NCBI GenBank assembly: GCA_965279205.1
Contig: OZ257144.1
Location: 682,001-746,000, forward strand
Source of the DNA: UBA7672 sp965279205
GTDB lineage: Bacteria > Pseudomonadota > Alphaproteobacteria > Caulobacterales > Hyphomonadaceae
Reading direction: 5' to 3'
DNA length: 64,000 bases
Shown: piece by piece, positions 24,406 to 33,174 of the stretch
Numbering within the stretch: the stretch's first letter is position 1
Layout of the letters: every line of letters begins with the position of its first letter
The notes under the pieces: generated by a model
The model's database searches: none
What the model saw: the letters and a program-made list of their open reading frames with translations, nothing else
What the model was told of the DNA's origin: nothing
Program-made: the position numbers and the translations under genes

Positions 24406-25734
24406 ATGCGCGCGATCTCCAGACAGGTGAGCCAGATCGCCGGATCGATCCGTGCTCCCGGGGACAAGTCCTGCTCGCATCGCGCTGTCATGATGGCCGC
24501 CGTGGCGGAAGGCGAATCGACCATCACCGGCCTTCTCGAAGGCGAGGATGTCATCAACACAGCGAAGGCTGCGAAGGCCCTGGGCGCCGATGTCGAGCGC
24601 ACCGGGCAGGGGGCCTGGCGGATCGGGGGCGTCGGCGCACGCGGCTTCTCGAATCCGAAAGGCGATCTCGATTTCGGCAATTCCGGCACTGGCGCGCGGC
24701 TGATGATGGGCCTAGTCGGCGGCCATGACGTCTCTGCCCGCTTTGTAGGCGATGTCTCGCTGTCATCCCGCCCGATGGAGCGGGTGCTGAAGCCCCTGCG
24801 CGAAATGGGGGTGAGGGCCGAGACAGCGCCGGGCGGAAAACTGCCGGCGGTCATTTCGGGTGGCAAGCTGACCGCGATCCGCTACGCGCCACCGGAAGCC
24901 TCGGCGCAGGTGAAGTCGGCCGTGATGCTGGCCGGGCTGAGAGCTGCGGGCGTCACAGTGGTCGAGGAAAAGGAAGCAACGCGCGATCATACCGAGCGGA
25001 TGCTCCGCGCCTTCGGTGTCGACGTCGGCGTTGAGGAACGCACAGGCAAGGGGCCGGTCGTTTCCGTACGCGGCGGACAGACGCTGAAGGGCATGGCGGC
25101 GGCGGTTGCCGGCGATCCGTCTTCGGCGTCGTTCGCGATCGCGGCTGGCCTGATCGCGGCGCAGGGCCGCGCGACGGTGACTGGCATGCTCGACAATCGC
25201 ACGCGCGGCGGCTTCTTCGAGGCGGCCATCGAGATGGGCGCCGATATCCGCACGGATGCCGACAGCTTGGCCACAGGCGAGATCACGGTTGCCAAGACAG
25301 GCTCGGCGTCAAAGCTGAAAGGCATCACGCTCGATCCGCAGCTCGTCGCCTCGATGATCGACGAGCTGCCGATCTTCGCGGTGCTCGCCGCGTTCGCGGA
25401 AGGAAAAACGAAAGTCACGGGCGCGGCCGAGCTTCGGGTCAAGGAAAGCGACCGGATCAAGGCGATCTGCGCGATGCTCTCGGTCAATGGCGTCGAGGTT
25501 GAGGAGCTGCCAGACGGCTTCATCGTGACCGGCCGGGGCGCGCGCGGCGTGGCTGGCGGCGGCACGGTTGCGACCCTGCACGATCATCGCATCGCCATGT
25601 CGGCCCTGGTAATGGGATCCGCCGCGAAACAGGCGGTGGCCGTCGATGACATCGCCATGATTGCGACATCGTATCCGGAATTCTTCGACCACATGGCTGC
25701 ATTGGGCGCGGATATCGAGAAGGTCGGCGCATGA
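24406..25734 (+). CDS. aroA: 3-phosphoshikimate 1-carboxyvinyltransferase (EPSP synthase)
   Basis: ATG 24406 begins MRAISRQVSQIAGSIRAPGD, giving 442 residues, normal for the family; the Shine-Dalgarno is weak. Active-site blocks are APGDKSCSHRA, LDFGNSGTGARLMMGL, RPMERVLKPLREMG, ASAQVKSAVMLAGL, ASMIDELPIF and ELRVKESDRIKA. LLEGEDVINTAKA and the overall pattern resemble class II enzymes (such as Agrobacterium CP4), but the residue that is Ala100 in CP4 is Gly here. It makes EPSP from shikimate-3-phosphate and PEP. The stop overlaps cmk by 4 bases, so the two are one operon. Confidence 0.95.
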   Translation: MRAISRQVSQIAGSIRAPGDKSCSHRAVMMAAVAEGESTITGLLEGEDVINTAKAAKALGADVERTGQGAWRIGGVGARGFSNPKGDLDFGNSGTGARLMMGLVGGHDVSARFVGDVSLSSRPMERVLKPLREMGVRAETAPGGKLPAVISGGKLTAIRYAPPEASAQVKSAVMLAGLRAAGVTVVEEKEATRDHTERMLRAFGVDVGVEERTGKGPVVSVRGGQTLKGMAAAVAGDPSSASFAIAAGLIAAQGRATVTGMLDNRTRGGFFEAAIEMGADIRTDADSLATGEITVAKTGSASKLKGITLDPQLVASMIDELPIFAVLAAFAEGKTKVTGAAELRVKESDRIKAICAMLSVNGVEVEELPDGFIVTGRGARGVAGGGTVATLHDHRIAMSALVMGSAAKQAVAVDDIAMIATSYPEFFDHMAALGADIEKVGA

Positions 25735-26408
25735 TCATCGCGATCGATGGCACGACGTCTTCAGGCAAGGGCACGCTGGCGAAGCGGCTGGCGGCGCACT
25801 ACAAGTTACCGCATCTCGATACCGGACTGCTCTATCGCGCCGTGGCGGCTTCGGCGATCAACAAGGGCATCGACTTCAAGGACGAGCGCGAGTGCGCGCT
25901 TCTGGCGGCGCACATCGATCTTGCCGAGTTCGACGAGCGCGAGCTGCGCGGCGCAAGCGTTGGCGCGGCGGCGTCCGTGGTTGCATCGCTCGGCGCTGTA
26001 CGGCGGGCGCTGCTCGACCTGCAGCGAAAATTCGCGAGCCAGGAGGGCGGCGCAGTGCTGGACGGGCGCGACATCGGCACAGTGATCGCGCCGGAAGCGG
26101 ATGTGAAGCTCTGGGTCGACGCAACCGTCGAGGAGCGGGCGCGCCGGCGCTACAAGGAACTCTCTGGCATGGGTGAGGCGGTAACGCCCGATGGCGTGCT
26201 GGCCCAGCTTCAGGAACGCGACGCGCGCGATGCGAACCGCAAGGACGCACCGATGAAGCCGGCCGACGACGCACTCTGGATCAACACGACGGATCTCGAC
26301 CCCGACCAGACGGTGGCGAAGGCGCTCGAGATTGTCGAGGCGAAAAAACTTACGCCAAAGCCGAAGAAGGCGCCGACGAAACGGGCGGCGAAGAAGCCGA
26401 AAGCCTAG
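25731..26408 (+). CDS. cmk: Cytidylate kinase
   Basis: The protein has 225 residues. The P-loop is GTTSSGKGT (residues 7-15), followed by HLDTGLLYRAVA, the NMP-binding LDGRDIGTVIAPEAD, and the lid ERARRRYKEL. The last 25 residues are a Lys/Pro/Ala tail (LTPKPKKAPTKRAAKKPKA) beyond the usual domain. It phosphorylates CMP and dCMP. The aroA-cmk-rpsA-ihfB order is common, but here two minus-strand genes separate cmk from rpsA. Confidence 0.95.
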   Translation: MIIAIDGTTSSGKGTLAKRLAAHYKLPHLDTGLLYRAVAASAINKGIDFKDERECALLAAHIDLAEFDERELRGASVGAAASVVASLGAVRRALLDLQRKFASQEGGAVLDGRDIGTVIAPEADVKLWVDATVEERARRRYKELSGMGEAVTPDGVLAQLQERDARDANRKDAPMKPADDALWINTTDLDPDQTVAKALEIVEAKKLTPKPKKAPTKRAAKKPKA

Positions 26409-27544
26409 GCCCCGACCACCGCCTGTTGCACATCACGCGGCATCTGCCCGGCCATACCTTCGAGCGTGGTGTTGGTCAGGTTGACGATGGTGAGCTTGCG
26501 CGTCGGGTCGACGAACCAGGAATGGCCCCACACGCCGCCCCACTGCCACGACCCCGGCGAGAGGAACGATCCGGAGGCCGCCGGGTCGAGCAGGATCGAG
26601 CCGCCGAAACCGAACGCCGTGTTGCCGGTCGGATCGAAAAGGATGCGCAGCGGACCAACCTGGTTCGACATCATCTGTTTCGTCGAGGTCTCCGACAGGA
26701 TCGGCGCGCCGCCCGCGCGGATCGCATCCAGCATGCGCACGACATCCATCGCCTTGCCATTCATGCAGCCGCCGCCGCCCTGGAAGGCTGTGCGGTTGAA
26801 GGCGCGTGACGTGCCGAGATTGATCGGCGCCAGGCCGGGCACGAAGGGCTGCTTGAAATTGTCGCCGATGGGCACGGGTTCGGGCGCGGCGTTGGAGTAG
26901 GGCTGCGCCAGGCGCGATGCGTCGGTGACGAAGAAGGACGTGTCCGTCATGTCCATCGGGCCAGTGACGTATTTCCTTACCGCGCCTTCGACGTCCGTGC
27001 CTTCCGCCTTCGCCATCACGGCGCCGAGTACGTCGATGGCGACGGAGTAGAGCCAGCCGGCGCCGGGCGGGAAGGTGAGGCCCGCCTGCACCATGCGGGC
27101 GAGGTTGTCTTCCATCGTCAGGTCGCCATCGATTCCGGCGGACACTTTCAGCGTGTTGTAGGGGCCGGTCTCGGGCTGGAGGAAGTCATATGAAAGCCCG
27201 GCCGTGTGAGTGAGCAGGTGACGGATGGTGATGGTGGGGGTCGAGCCATCAGGCGCCTTCGGCCTGAAGTCGGGCAAGAAGTCGGTGACGGGCGTGTCGA
27301 GCCCGAACTTGCCGAGCTCGATCATCCGCATGGCGGCGGCGGTGACGATGGGCTTCGAGATCGAGGCGAGACGGAAGATCGCATCTTCCTTCATCGCGCG
27401 GCCGGCTTCGCGATCGGCAAGGCCATAGGCCTTGAAGTGGGCAAGCTCGCCCTCCTTCATCACGGCCACGACCGCGCCGACGAGGCGCTTTTCCTTGATG
27501 GCTGAATCTACTGCGGCGTCGACACGTTCGGAGAGCTGGGTCAT
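26405..27544 (-). CDS. Serine hydrolase of the class C beta-lactamase/esterase family
   Basis: The protein has 379 residues. The catalytic SxxK is SISK (61-64) and a Tyr motif lies in GAGWLYSVAIDVLG, the EstB-like variant of YxN; TIRHLLTHTAGLSYDF and the late VWGHSWFVDPTRKLTIVNLT support the family. There is no signal peptide, so it is probably a cytoplasmic esterase or peptidase rather than a resistance beta-lactamase. It overlaps the cmk stop by 4 bases (convergent) and lies 16 bases downstream of the SDR gene on the same strand. Confidence 0.85.
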   Translation of the reverse strand: MTQLSERVDAAVDSAIKEKRLVGAVVAVMKEGELAHFKAYGLADREAGRAMKEDAIFRLASISKPIVTAAAMRMIELGKFGLDTPVTDFLPDFRPKAPDGSTPTITIRHLLTHTAGLSYDFLQPETGPYNTLKVSAGIDGDLTMEDNLARMVQAGLTFPPGAGWLYSVAIDVLGAVMAKAEGTDVEGAVRKYVTGPMDMTDTSFFVTDASRLAQPYSNAAPEPVPIGDNFKQPFVPGLAPINLGTSRAFNRTAFQGGGGCMNGKAMDVVRMLDAIRAGGAPILSETSTKQMMSNQVGPLRILFDPTGNTAFGFGGSILLDPAASGSFLSPGSWQWGGVWGHSWFVDPTRKLTIVNLTNTTLEGMAGQMPRDVQQAVVGA

Positions 27545-27560
27545 GGCGTGACCTTAGCCG

Positions 27561-28415
27561 CTAGAACTGCCGTGTCAGCCCCAGGCGTTTGGCGATGGTG
27601 TTGTCGAGCATGCGTTTGGGAAGATGGTTGCCGAGCCAGTTAGTGAGGGGTTCAGGGGTGACGATGTAGCGGGTCTTGGGGTTGGACGCGGTGAGGGCGG
27701 TGTGCACGGTCTCGCCGATGCGTTCCGGCGGCAGGCCCTTCTTGCCGAGGCCGACCATGTATTGCTTCACCCTGCCGAGCGACTTCGCGTAGGGCGTGTT
27801 GGCGTAGCGGGTGACGTCGATGGCGTCGGCCTTGTCCCAGATCGGCGTCGCGATGGCGCCGGGCGCGATGATGATCACATCCACGCCGTAGATGGTCAGT
27901 TCCCGACGGAGCGATTCCGACAGGCCTTCGAGCGCGAACTTGGAAGCGCTGTACGGGCCGAGGAAGGGCGAGGCGACCTTGCCGCCGACTGAGCTCATCA
28001 TGCAGATGCGGCCGCGAGCCTTCGATTTTGCGTCGGGCGTAGCGCCAAGCAGAGGCGCGAACGCCTGCGTGACGATCAGCTGGCCGGTGACGTTGACCTC
28101 CATCTGCTGGCGGAAGCTGGTGATGTCGAGGTGGAGCAGGGGACCCGGGTTGGCGATGCCGGCGTTGTTGACGAGGCCGAACAGGATGTCGCCGTTGAGC
28201 TTGCCGGCGACCAACTTTGCCCCGGCGGCGACAGCAGCTCCATCCGTGACGTCGAACATCAGGGGGGTGAAAGCGGCGCCGAATTCCTTCGACAGCCGGT
28301 CGGCGTCGGCTTGCTTCCGGACGCTGCCGAAGACGTGGAATCCCTTGCCTGTCAGCACCTTCACGCAGCCCCAGCCAATGCCGGTCGATGCGCCTGTCAC
28401 GACCACGCTTTTCAT
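27561..28415 (-). CDS. Short-chain dehydrogenase/reductase
   Basis: This 284-residue classical SDR has TGASTGIGWG near the start, NNAG in LVNNAGIANPGP, the catalytic Ser in ICMMSSVGGKVASP, and YSASK in GPYSASKFALEGLSESLRRE, followed by PGAIATPIWDKAD. It probably uses NADP(H) or NAD(H) with an unknown alcohol or ketone substrate. It shares an operon with the serine hydrolase and interrupts the cmk-rpsA neighbourhood. Confidence 0.88.
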   Translation of the reverse strand: MKSVVVTGASTGIGWGCVKVLTGKGFHVFGSVRKQADADRLSKEFGAAFTPLMFDVTDGAAVAAGAKLVAGKLNGDILFGLVNNAGIANPGPLLHLDITSFRQQMEVNVTGQLIVTQAFAPLLGATPDAKSKARGRICMMSSVGGKVASPFLGPYSASKFALEGLSESLRRELTIYGVDVIIIAPGAIATPIWDKADAIDVTRYANTPYAKSLGRVKQYMVGLGKKGLPPERIGETVHTALTASNPKTRYIVTPEPLTNWLGNHLPKRMLDNTIAKRLGLTRQF

Positions 28416-28690
28416 GGAACCCTCCCGAAGCCCGCTGCATCCCTATATAGGGCGTCCGGTCAGGGGCCGGTAACTGGCCGGAAAGCTTGACTTTCAGGCC
28501 TGCCCCGCCCATTAAGCCGCCCGTCTGTGGACAACCCAGCCACCTTGAGCGGTCCCGAAGAGGACCGGCGGGCGGCGTGGGGCCTTTTGCGTTTGGGGCG
28601 GTACACGGACTTCTCGACAACGCCGCATTGTGCGGCCAGTCCGCCGGATGAACCGGTTGGCCCGTAACGACTAACCCTTTTGGAGCCTTG

Positions 28691-30385
28691 ATGCCTGCCG
28701 TCGCAACGATGAACCCCACCACCGATGATTTTGCCGCTCTGTTTGAAGAGAGCTTTGCCGGAACTGCCATGATCGAAGGCCGGGTTGTTCCCGCCACGGT
28801 CACCAGCGTCGGAGGGGACTTCATCACTGTCGATGTCGGTCTCAAGACCGAAGGCCGCATCCCGGCCAAGGAATTCAGCCAGGACGACGTCCAGCCGAAA
28901 GTCGGCGAGATCGTCGAAGTCTATCTGGAGCGCATCGAGAACGCGCTCGGCGATGCGGTGCTGTCGCGTGACAAGGCCCGCCGCGAAGAGGCCTGGACGC
29001 GCCTCGAGCGCCTGTCCGAGAAGAAAGAGACCGTGAAGGGGTCGATCGTCGGCCGCGTCAAGGGTGGCTTCACCGTCGACCTCGGCGGCGTCAACGCCTT
29101 CCTGCCGGGCAGCCAGGTCGACATCCGTCCGATCCGCGACGTCGGTCCGCTCATGGGCCAGATGCAGCCGTTCGCCATCCTCAAGATGGACCGTCCGCGC
29201 GGCAACATCGTTGTCTCGCGCCGCGCCGTGCTCGAAGAGTCGCGTGCGGAACAGCGCGCCGAGATCGTCGGCAACATGCAGGAAGGCGAGCGTCGCCGCG
29301 GCGTCGTCAAGAACATCACCGACTACGGCGCGTTCGTGGACCTGGGCGGCATCGATGGCCTGCTGCACGTCACCGACATGAGCTGGAAGCGCGTCTCGCA
29401 CCCCAGCCAGGTCGTGGAAGTCGGCCAGGAAGTCGAAGTCCAGATCATCAAGATCAACCCGGAAACACAGCGTATTTCTCTTGGTATGAAACAACTCGCT
29501 ACCGATCCGTGGGATGGCGTCGCCGCGAAATACCCGGTGGGCGCCAAGCTCACGGGCCGCGTGACCAACATTACCGACTACGGTGCGTTCGTTGAACTGG
29601 AAGATGGCGTCGAAGGCCTGATCCACGTCTCCGAAATGAGCTGGACCAAGAAGAACGTTCACCCCGGCAAGATCATCTCGTCCTCGCAGGAAGTCGACGT
29701 GATGGTCCTCGATGTCGACGCCGAGAAGCGCCGCATCTCCCTCGGCCTGAAGCAAGTGATGAACAACCCGTGGGAAGCGTTCATCGCCGAACACCCGGTT
29801 GGTTCGAACATCGAAGGCGAAGTTCGCGGCATCACCGAGTTCGGCATGTTTGTCGGCCTCGCGACCGATCTCGACGGCATGGTCCACATCAACGACATCG
29901 ACTGGAACACGCCGGGCGAAGAAGCCATCAAGAAGTACACCAAGGGCGACACCGTCAAGGCGCGCGTCCTCGACGTGGACATCGAGAAGGAGCGTATCTC
30001 GCTCGGGATCAAGCAGCTGTCGGTTGATCCGTCGGAAGCTGTCGACCTGCGCAAGAATGCGATCGTCACCACGACGGTCGTGGAAGTCACCACCGGCGGC
30101 ATCGAGGTCTCGATCGCTGACGGCGCGATGAAGGCCTTCATCCGCAAGGGCGATCTCTCTCGCGACCGTTCGGAGCAGCGCCCCGAGCGCTTCGCCGTCG
30201 GCGACAAGGTCGATGCTCTCGTCACCGCGTTCGACAAGGCGGGCCGCAAGGTCTCGCTGTCGATCAAGGCGATGGAGATCAAGGACGAGAAGGAAGCCGT
30301 GGAACAGTACGGTTCGGCCGACTCGGGCGCCTCGCTGGGCGACATCCTCGGCGCGGCTCTCAAGGGCGCGAAGAAGGACGAGTAG
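28691..30385 (+). CDS. rpsA: 30S ribosomal protein S1
   Basis: ATG 28691 has TGGAG just upstream, giving 564 residues; ATG 28709 is possible. It contains six S1/OB repeats of about 75-85 residues; repeats 3-6 carry the classic ITDYGAFVDLGGIDGLLHVT, ITDYGAFVELEDGVEGLIHV and ITEFGMFVGLATDLDGMVHI pattern, and each ends with RISLGxK. S1 brings mRNA to the 30S subunit. A strong terminator follows at 30411. Confidence 0.97.
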   Translation: MPAVATMNPTTDDFAALFEESFAGTAMIEGRVVPATVTSVGGDFITVDVGLKTEGRIPAKEFSQDDVQPKVGEIVEVYLERIENALGDAVLSRDKARREEAWTRLERLSEKKETVKGSIVGRVKGGFTVDLGGVNAFLPGSQVDIRPIRDVGPLMGQMQPFAILKMDRPRGNIVVSRRAVLEESRAEQRAEIVGNMQEGERRRGVVKNITDYGAFVDLGGIDGLLHVTDMSWKRVSHPSQVVEVGQEVEVQIIKINPETQRISLGMKQLATDPWDGVAAKYPVGAKLTGRVTNITDYGAFVELEDGVEGLIHVSEMSWTKKNVHPGKIISSSQEVDVMVLDVDAEKRRISLGLKQVMNNPWEAFIAEHPVGSNIEGEVRGITEFGMFVGLATDLDGMVHINDIDWNTPGEEAIKKYTKGDTVKARVLDVDIEKERISLGIKQLSVDPSEAVDLRKNAIVTTTVVEVTTGGIEVSIADGAMKAFIRKGDLSRDRSEQRPERFAVGDKVDALVTAFDKAGRKVSLSIKAMEIKDEKEAVEQYGSADSGASLGDILGAALKGAKKDE

Positions 30386-30410
30386 TCCTTCCTCCTCTGC
30401 AGGACTTGCG

Positions 30411-30446
30411 AACGCCCTCCCCAGCTGGGGAGGGCGTTTTGCTTTT
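30411..30446 (+). terminator. Rho-independent terminator after rpsA
   Basis: A 12-bp perfect stem (30411-30422 with 30427-30438), a 4-base AGCT loop and a TTTTGCTTTT tail lie 25 bases past the rpsA stop. Confidence 0.9.
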
Positions 30447-30604
30447 CAGGGCGCCGCCAAGCCGTCCGGTCCGCCGTCCGGGCGCGGGAATCCGGGGCTT
30501 TCTGGCGCTGTCTGGCCCGATACGGAACATCTCCGGGCCACCCCCGAGCAGGAACTTCGCGAAAAACTCTTGTCTTTCACGCCGCTTAGCGCGAATTTCC
30601 CGTC

Positions 30605-30907
30605 ATGCTGCGCTCCGAACTCATCGCCCGACTGGCTGAAGAGAACCCCACGCTGAAAGTGCGTGAGGTCGAGAGGATCGTCGATGTCATCTTCGACGAG
30701 GTCGCCGCCGCCCTGGAGCGGGGCGATCGGGTGGAACTGCGCGGCTTCGGCGCGTTCTCCGTGCGCAAGCGCGAAGCCCGCACGGGCCGCAATCCGCGTA
30801 CGGGCAATCCGGTGCCGGTCGAGAGCAAGCACGTGCCTTTCTTCAAGGCCGGCAAGGAGCTGCGTTCGCGGCTCAACAATGGCCACGATCCCGAGGATCG
30901 CGACTAA
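30605..30907 (+). CDS. ihfB: Integration host factor beta subunit
   Basis: This 100-residue protein of the HU/IHF family has MLRSELIARLAEENPTLKVR at the start, ELRGFGAFSVRKREARTGRN, and the DNA-intercalating arm NPRTGNPVPVESKHVPFF. The beta subunit is inferred from the residue pattern and from the position after rpsA, the conserved location of ihfB. It bends DNA with IhfA. Confidence 0.93.
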   Translation: MLRSELIARLAEENPTLKVREVERIVDVIFDEVAAALERGDRVELRGFGAFSVRKREARTGRNPRTGNPVPVESKHVPFFKAGKELRSRLNNGHDPEDRD

Positions 30908-31024
30908 GACCCTGTCTCCGTGATGGAATAGCCGGGCTTCCCGATTCAGGCTGGACGGGTCATGGCCCTGTTGCGACTATGCAACAGGCGCACACGGTAC
31001 GCCGGGCGACACAGGGGAGAGAGC

Positions 31025-31441
31025 GTGTTCAAGGAATTCCGAGAATTCGCGATGCGTGGAAACGTGGTCGACCTCGCGGTCGGTCTCATCATCGGCGCGG
31101 CCTTCGGGGCGATCGTCACCTCGCTGGTCAACGATATCATCATGCCGATCATCGGCTACGTGACCGGCGGCATGGACTTCAAGGATCTGGCCTATGAACT
31201 GAAGCCGGACGTACTCGGGGCCGACGGCGCGGTGGTAACGCCAGCAGTTGCGATAAACTACGGCAAGTTCATCAACTTCATTCTGACGTTCGTCATAGTC
31301 GCGTTTGCGATGTTCATGTTGATCAGGGGCATGAACGCAATGAAGCGCAAGCAAGAGGCGGCGCCTGCACCTACGCCGGAGACGCCTCCACAGGAAAAAC
31401 TCCTTGCCGAGATCAGGGACTTGCTTGCGAAGCGCGCCTGA
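31025..31441 (+). CDS. mscL: Large-conductance mechanosensitive channel MscL
   Basis: GTG 31025 with AGGGGAGA upstream gives 138 residues. The N-terminal amphipathic helix FKEFREFAMRGNVVDLAVGL, TM1 (IIGAAFGAIVTSLVNDIIMP), a periplasmic loop, TM2 (INFILTFVIVAFAMFMLIRG) and the cytoplasmic helix QEKLLAEIRDLLAKR are all in place. It opens on hypo-osmotic shock. A good terminator follows. Confidence 0.96.
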   Translation: MFKEFREFAMRGNVVDLAVGLIIGAAFGAIVTSLVNDIIMPIIGYVTGGMDFKDLAYELKPDVLGADGAVVTPAVAINYGKFINFILTFVIVAFAMFMLIRGMNAMKRKQEAAPAPTPETPPQEKLLAEIRDLLAKRA

Positions 31442-31480
31442 TGTATTTCAGCCACCTGAGTAGAGTTCAGTAGCGTACGG

Positions 31481-31516
31481 AAGGGGCGGCCAGAGCGCCG
31501 CCCTTTCTGCTTTTCT
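31481..31516 (+). terminator. Rho-independent terminator after mscL
   Basis: A 10-bp stem (31481-31490 with 31497-31506, one G-T pair) and 6-base loop are followed by TCTGCTTTTC. It separates mscL from trpF. Confidence 0.75.
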
Positions 31517-31570
31517 GGGACCAGAAAAAACGCTGCAAAAGCAGGGCTCAGCGCCCGGACCCGGATTCCC

Positions 31571-32221
31571 ATGGTCAGCGTCAAGATCTGCGGCCTCACC
31601 AGCGAATCAGACCTCGACATGGCGATTGAGGCCGGCGCCGACATGGTCGGCTTCGTGATCGTTGAGGCCAGCCCGCGCTTCGTTCCCTTCGAGAAAGCCC
31701 AGAAGCTGATCCGCCACGCGGCCGGGAAGGGCGTCGAGCCCTGGGTGGTGGCGACCGCCGACATCCCCTGGCTCGACCGGCTGGTCGACAAGACGCCCGA
31801 AATCGCCGCTGTGCAGCTCCACGGCAAGGAAAGCCCGGGCACAGTTGCGTCCTTCGCAAGGCGCCATGCGCTGACGCCAATCATCAAGGCGCTGGGCGTT
31901 GCGACCCCGCGAGACCTTGGAGGGATCGACGCATTCGCGGAGGCGGACGCCTTCCTGTTCGACGCCAAGCCGCCGGCAGGCGCGACGCGTGAAGGCGGGT
32001 TCGGCAAGAGTTTCAACTGGTCGATCCTCAAGGGCTTCCGCGTCGCCGACCACGAAGACTGGACCTTGTCGGGAGGGCTGACGCCGGAGAACGTCGCCGA
32101 GGCGATCAGGCAGTCAGGCGCCATGGCGGTGGATGTCTCCTCCGGCGTGGAGGCCCGCCCCGGCGTGAAGGACAAGGCAAAGGTCGAAGCCTTCATCAAG
32201 GCGGCGAAAGCGGTGGGGTAG
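31571..32221 (+). CDS. trpF: Phosphoribosylanthranilate isomerase
   Basis: This 216-residue TIM barrel has VSVKICGLTSESDLDMAIEA with the catalytic Cys in KICG, AVQLHGKESPG, the phosphate loop WTLSGGLTPENVAEAI, the catalytic Asp in LFDAKPP, and DVSSGVEARPGVKD. It performs the third committed step of tryptophan synthesis. Its stop abuts the convergent AraC gene at 32222; trpB, normally next, lies about 950 bases away. Confidence 0.96.
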   Translation: MVSVKICGLTSESDLDMAIEAGADMVGFVIVEASPRFVPFEKAQKLIRHAAGKGVEPWVVATADIPWLDRLVDKTPEIAAVQLHGKESPGTVASFARRHALTPIIKALGVATPRDLGGIDAFAEADAFLFDAKPPAGATREGGFGKSFNWSILKGFRVADHEDWTLSGGLTPENVAEAIRQSGAMAVDVSSGVEARPGVKDKAKVEAFIKAAKAVG

Positions 32222-33076
32222 TCACGCCAGCGGCAGGCGGATGTCGGTGCGGAGCTGGCCGGGCGGGGTGGTGCGGGGATCGTTGACGTAGAGCTCGATG
32301 GGCGGGGCGTCGCGCGGCTCCTCGCCGGATCGCGGGAGCCATTTGCCGTAGAGCCATTCATAGGCGGGGCCCAGCGTTGCGTACGGTCCCGTGTGCTGGA
32401 GGATGGCGTGCTTCCCGCCCGCGACGTCGAAATAATCGAGGCCGGGGAGGGCGGGCGGGAAGCCGTCGCCGATGATGACGGCGACGTGCGAGCGGAGGTC
32501 TGCTTCTGGCTTCGAGTCCGGCGCGTCGTGATAGATGGCGAACAGCGCCTTTGTGTGCGCGAACAGATTGCGCGCGGCCAGGATGCCGCCGAGCTTCTGG
32601 AAGGCGGCGGAGATGCCCGCATAGGGACCGGTGTGGAGGACGCCCGCGGCGCGAGCGGCGGGGAGGGTCTCGATTGTGACGGGGTACATTGTGTCTGCTC
32701 CCGGATTGCGTTGAAGATCGTTGGCGAGCTGCACGCCCTGGTCGCGGAATTCGCCCGGGGACATCTGATGGAAAGCGCGGAAGGCGCGCGAGAAGCCCGC
32801 GGCGTCGGCATAGCCGTAGCTTGTGGCGATGGCGTCGAGCGGCGCGTCTGTCCCGACAAGGGCGTTGGCGGCCTTGAGCAGGCGGATGCGGCGGGTGGCG
32901 TCGGCCAGCGTCTCACCCGTCACGGCTCGGAAGGCGCGATGCCAGTGGAAGCGTGACATGCAGGCGATATCGGCCAGGGCGTCGAGGCTGAGGTCGCCGT
33001 CGAGATTGTCGTGGATGTGGGCGAGAACCCGCAGGAGCCGGGCCTCGAAAGTCCGCTGGTTATCTTCGGCCGACAT
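32222..33076 (-). CDS. AraC-family regulator with GyrI-like effector domain
   Basis: The protein has 284 residues. Two helix-turn-helix units come first (ALADIACMSRFHWHRAFRAV; AIATSYGYADAAGFSRAFRA, then FHQMSPGEFRDQ), followed from about residue 130 by a GyrI-like small-molecule-binding domain (YPVTIETLPAARAAGVLHTG, PYATLGPAYEWLYGKWLPRS). This N-terminal-HTH layout is that of the Rob/SoxS-GyrI-type transcription activators that respond to drugs or other hydrophobic compounds. It is inserted between trpF and trpB on the opposite strand; a role in tryptophan control is not indicated. Confidence 0.9.
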   Translation of the reverse strand: MSAEDNQRTFEARLLRVLAHIHDNLDGDLSLDALADIACMSRFHWHRAFRAVTGETLADATRRIRLLKAANALVGTDAPLDAIATSYGYADAAGFSRAFRAFHQMSPGEFRDQGVQLANDLQRNPGADTMYPVTIETLPAARAAGVLHTGPYAGISAAFQKLGGILAARNLFAHTKALFAIYHDAPDSKPEADLRSHVAVIIGDGFPPALPGLDYFDVAGGKHAILQHTGPYATLGPAYEWLYGKWLPRSGEEPRDAPPIELYVNDPRTTPPGQLRTDIRLPLA

Positions 33077-33174
33077 GAGACCCCCCGCGTCTGGAATGAG
33101 GGAACATTGCCCCCGAACGGGCTTGCAAGTCTTGCTGACTTGTTGGGGAGGGAAAGCCGGTCTATCGGAGCGGC

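Noticed and set aside
26405..27544. Class C beta-lactamase resistance gene
   Set aside because: No signal peptide and an EstB-like YSV in place of YxN; an esterase-type hydrolase is more likely.
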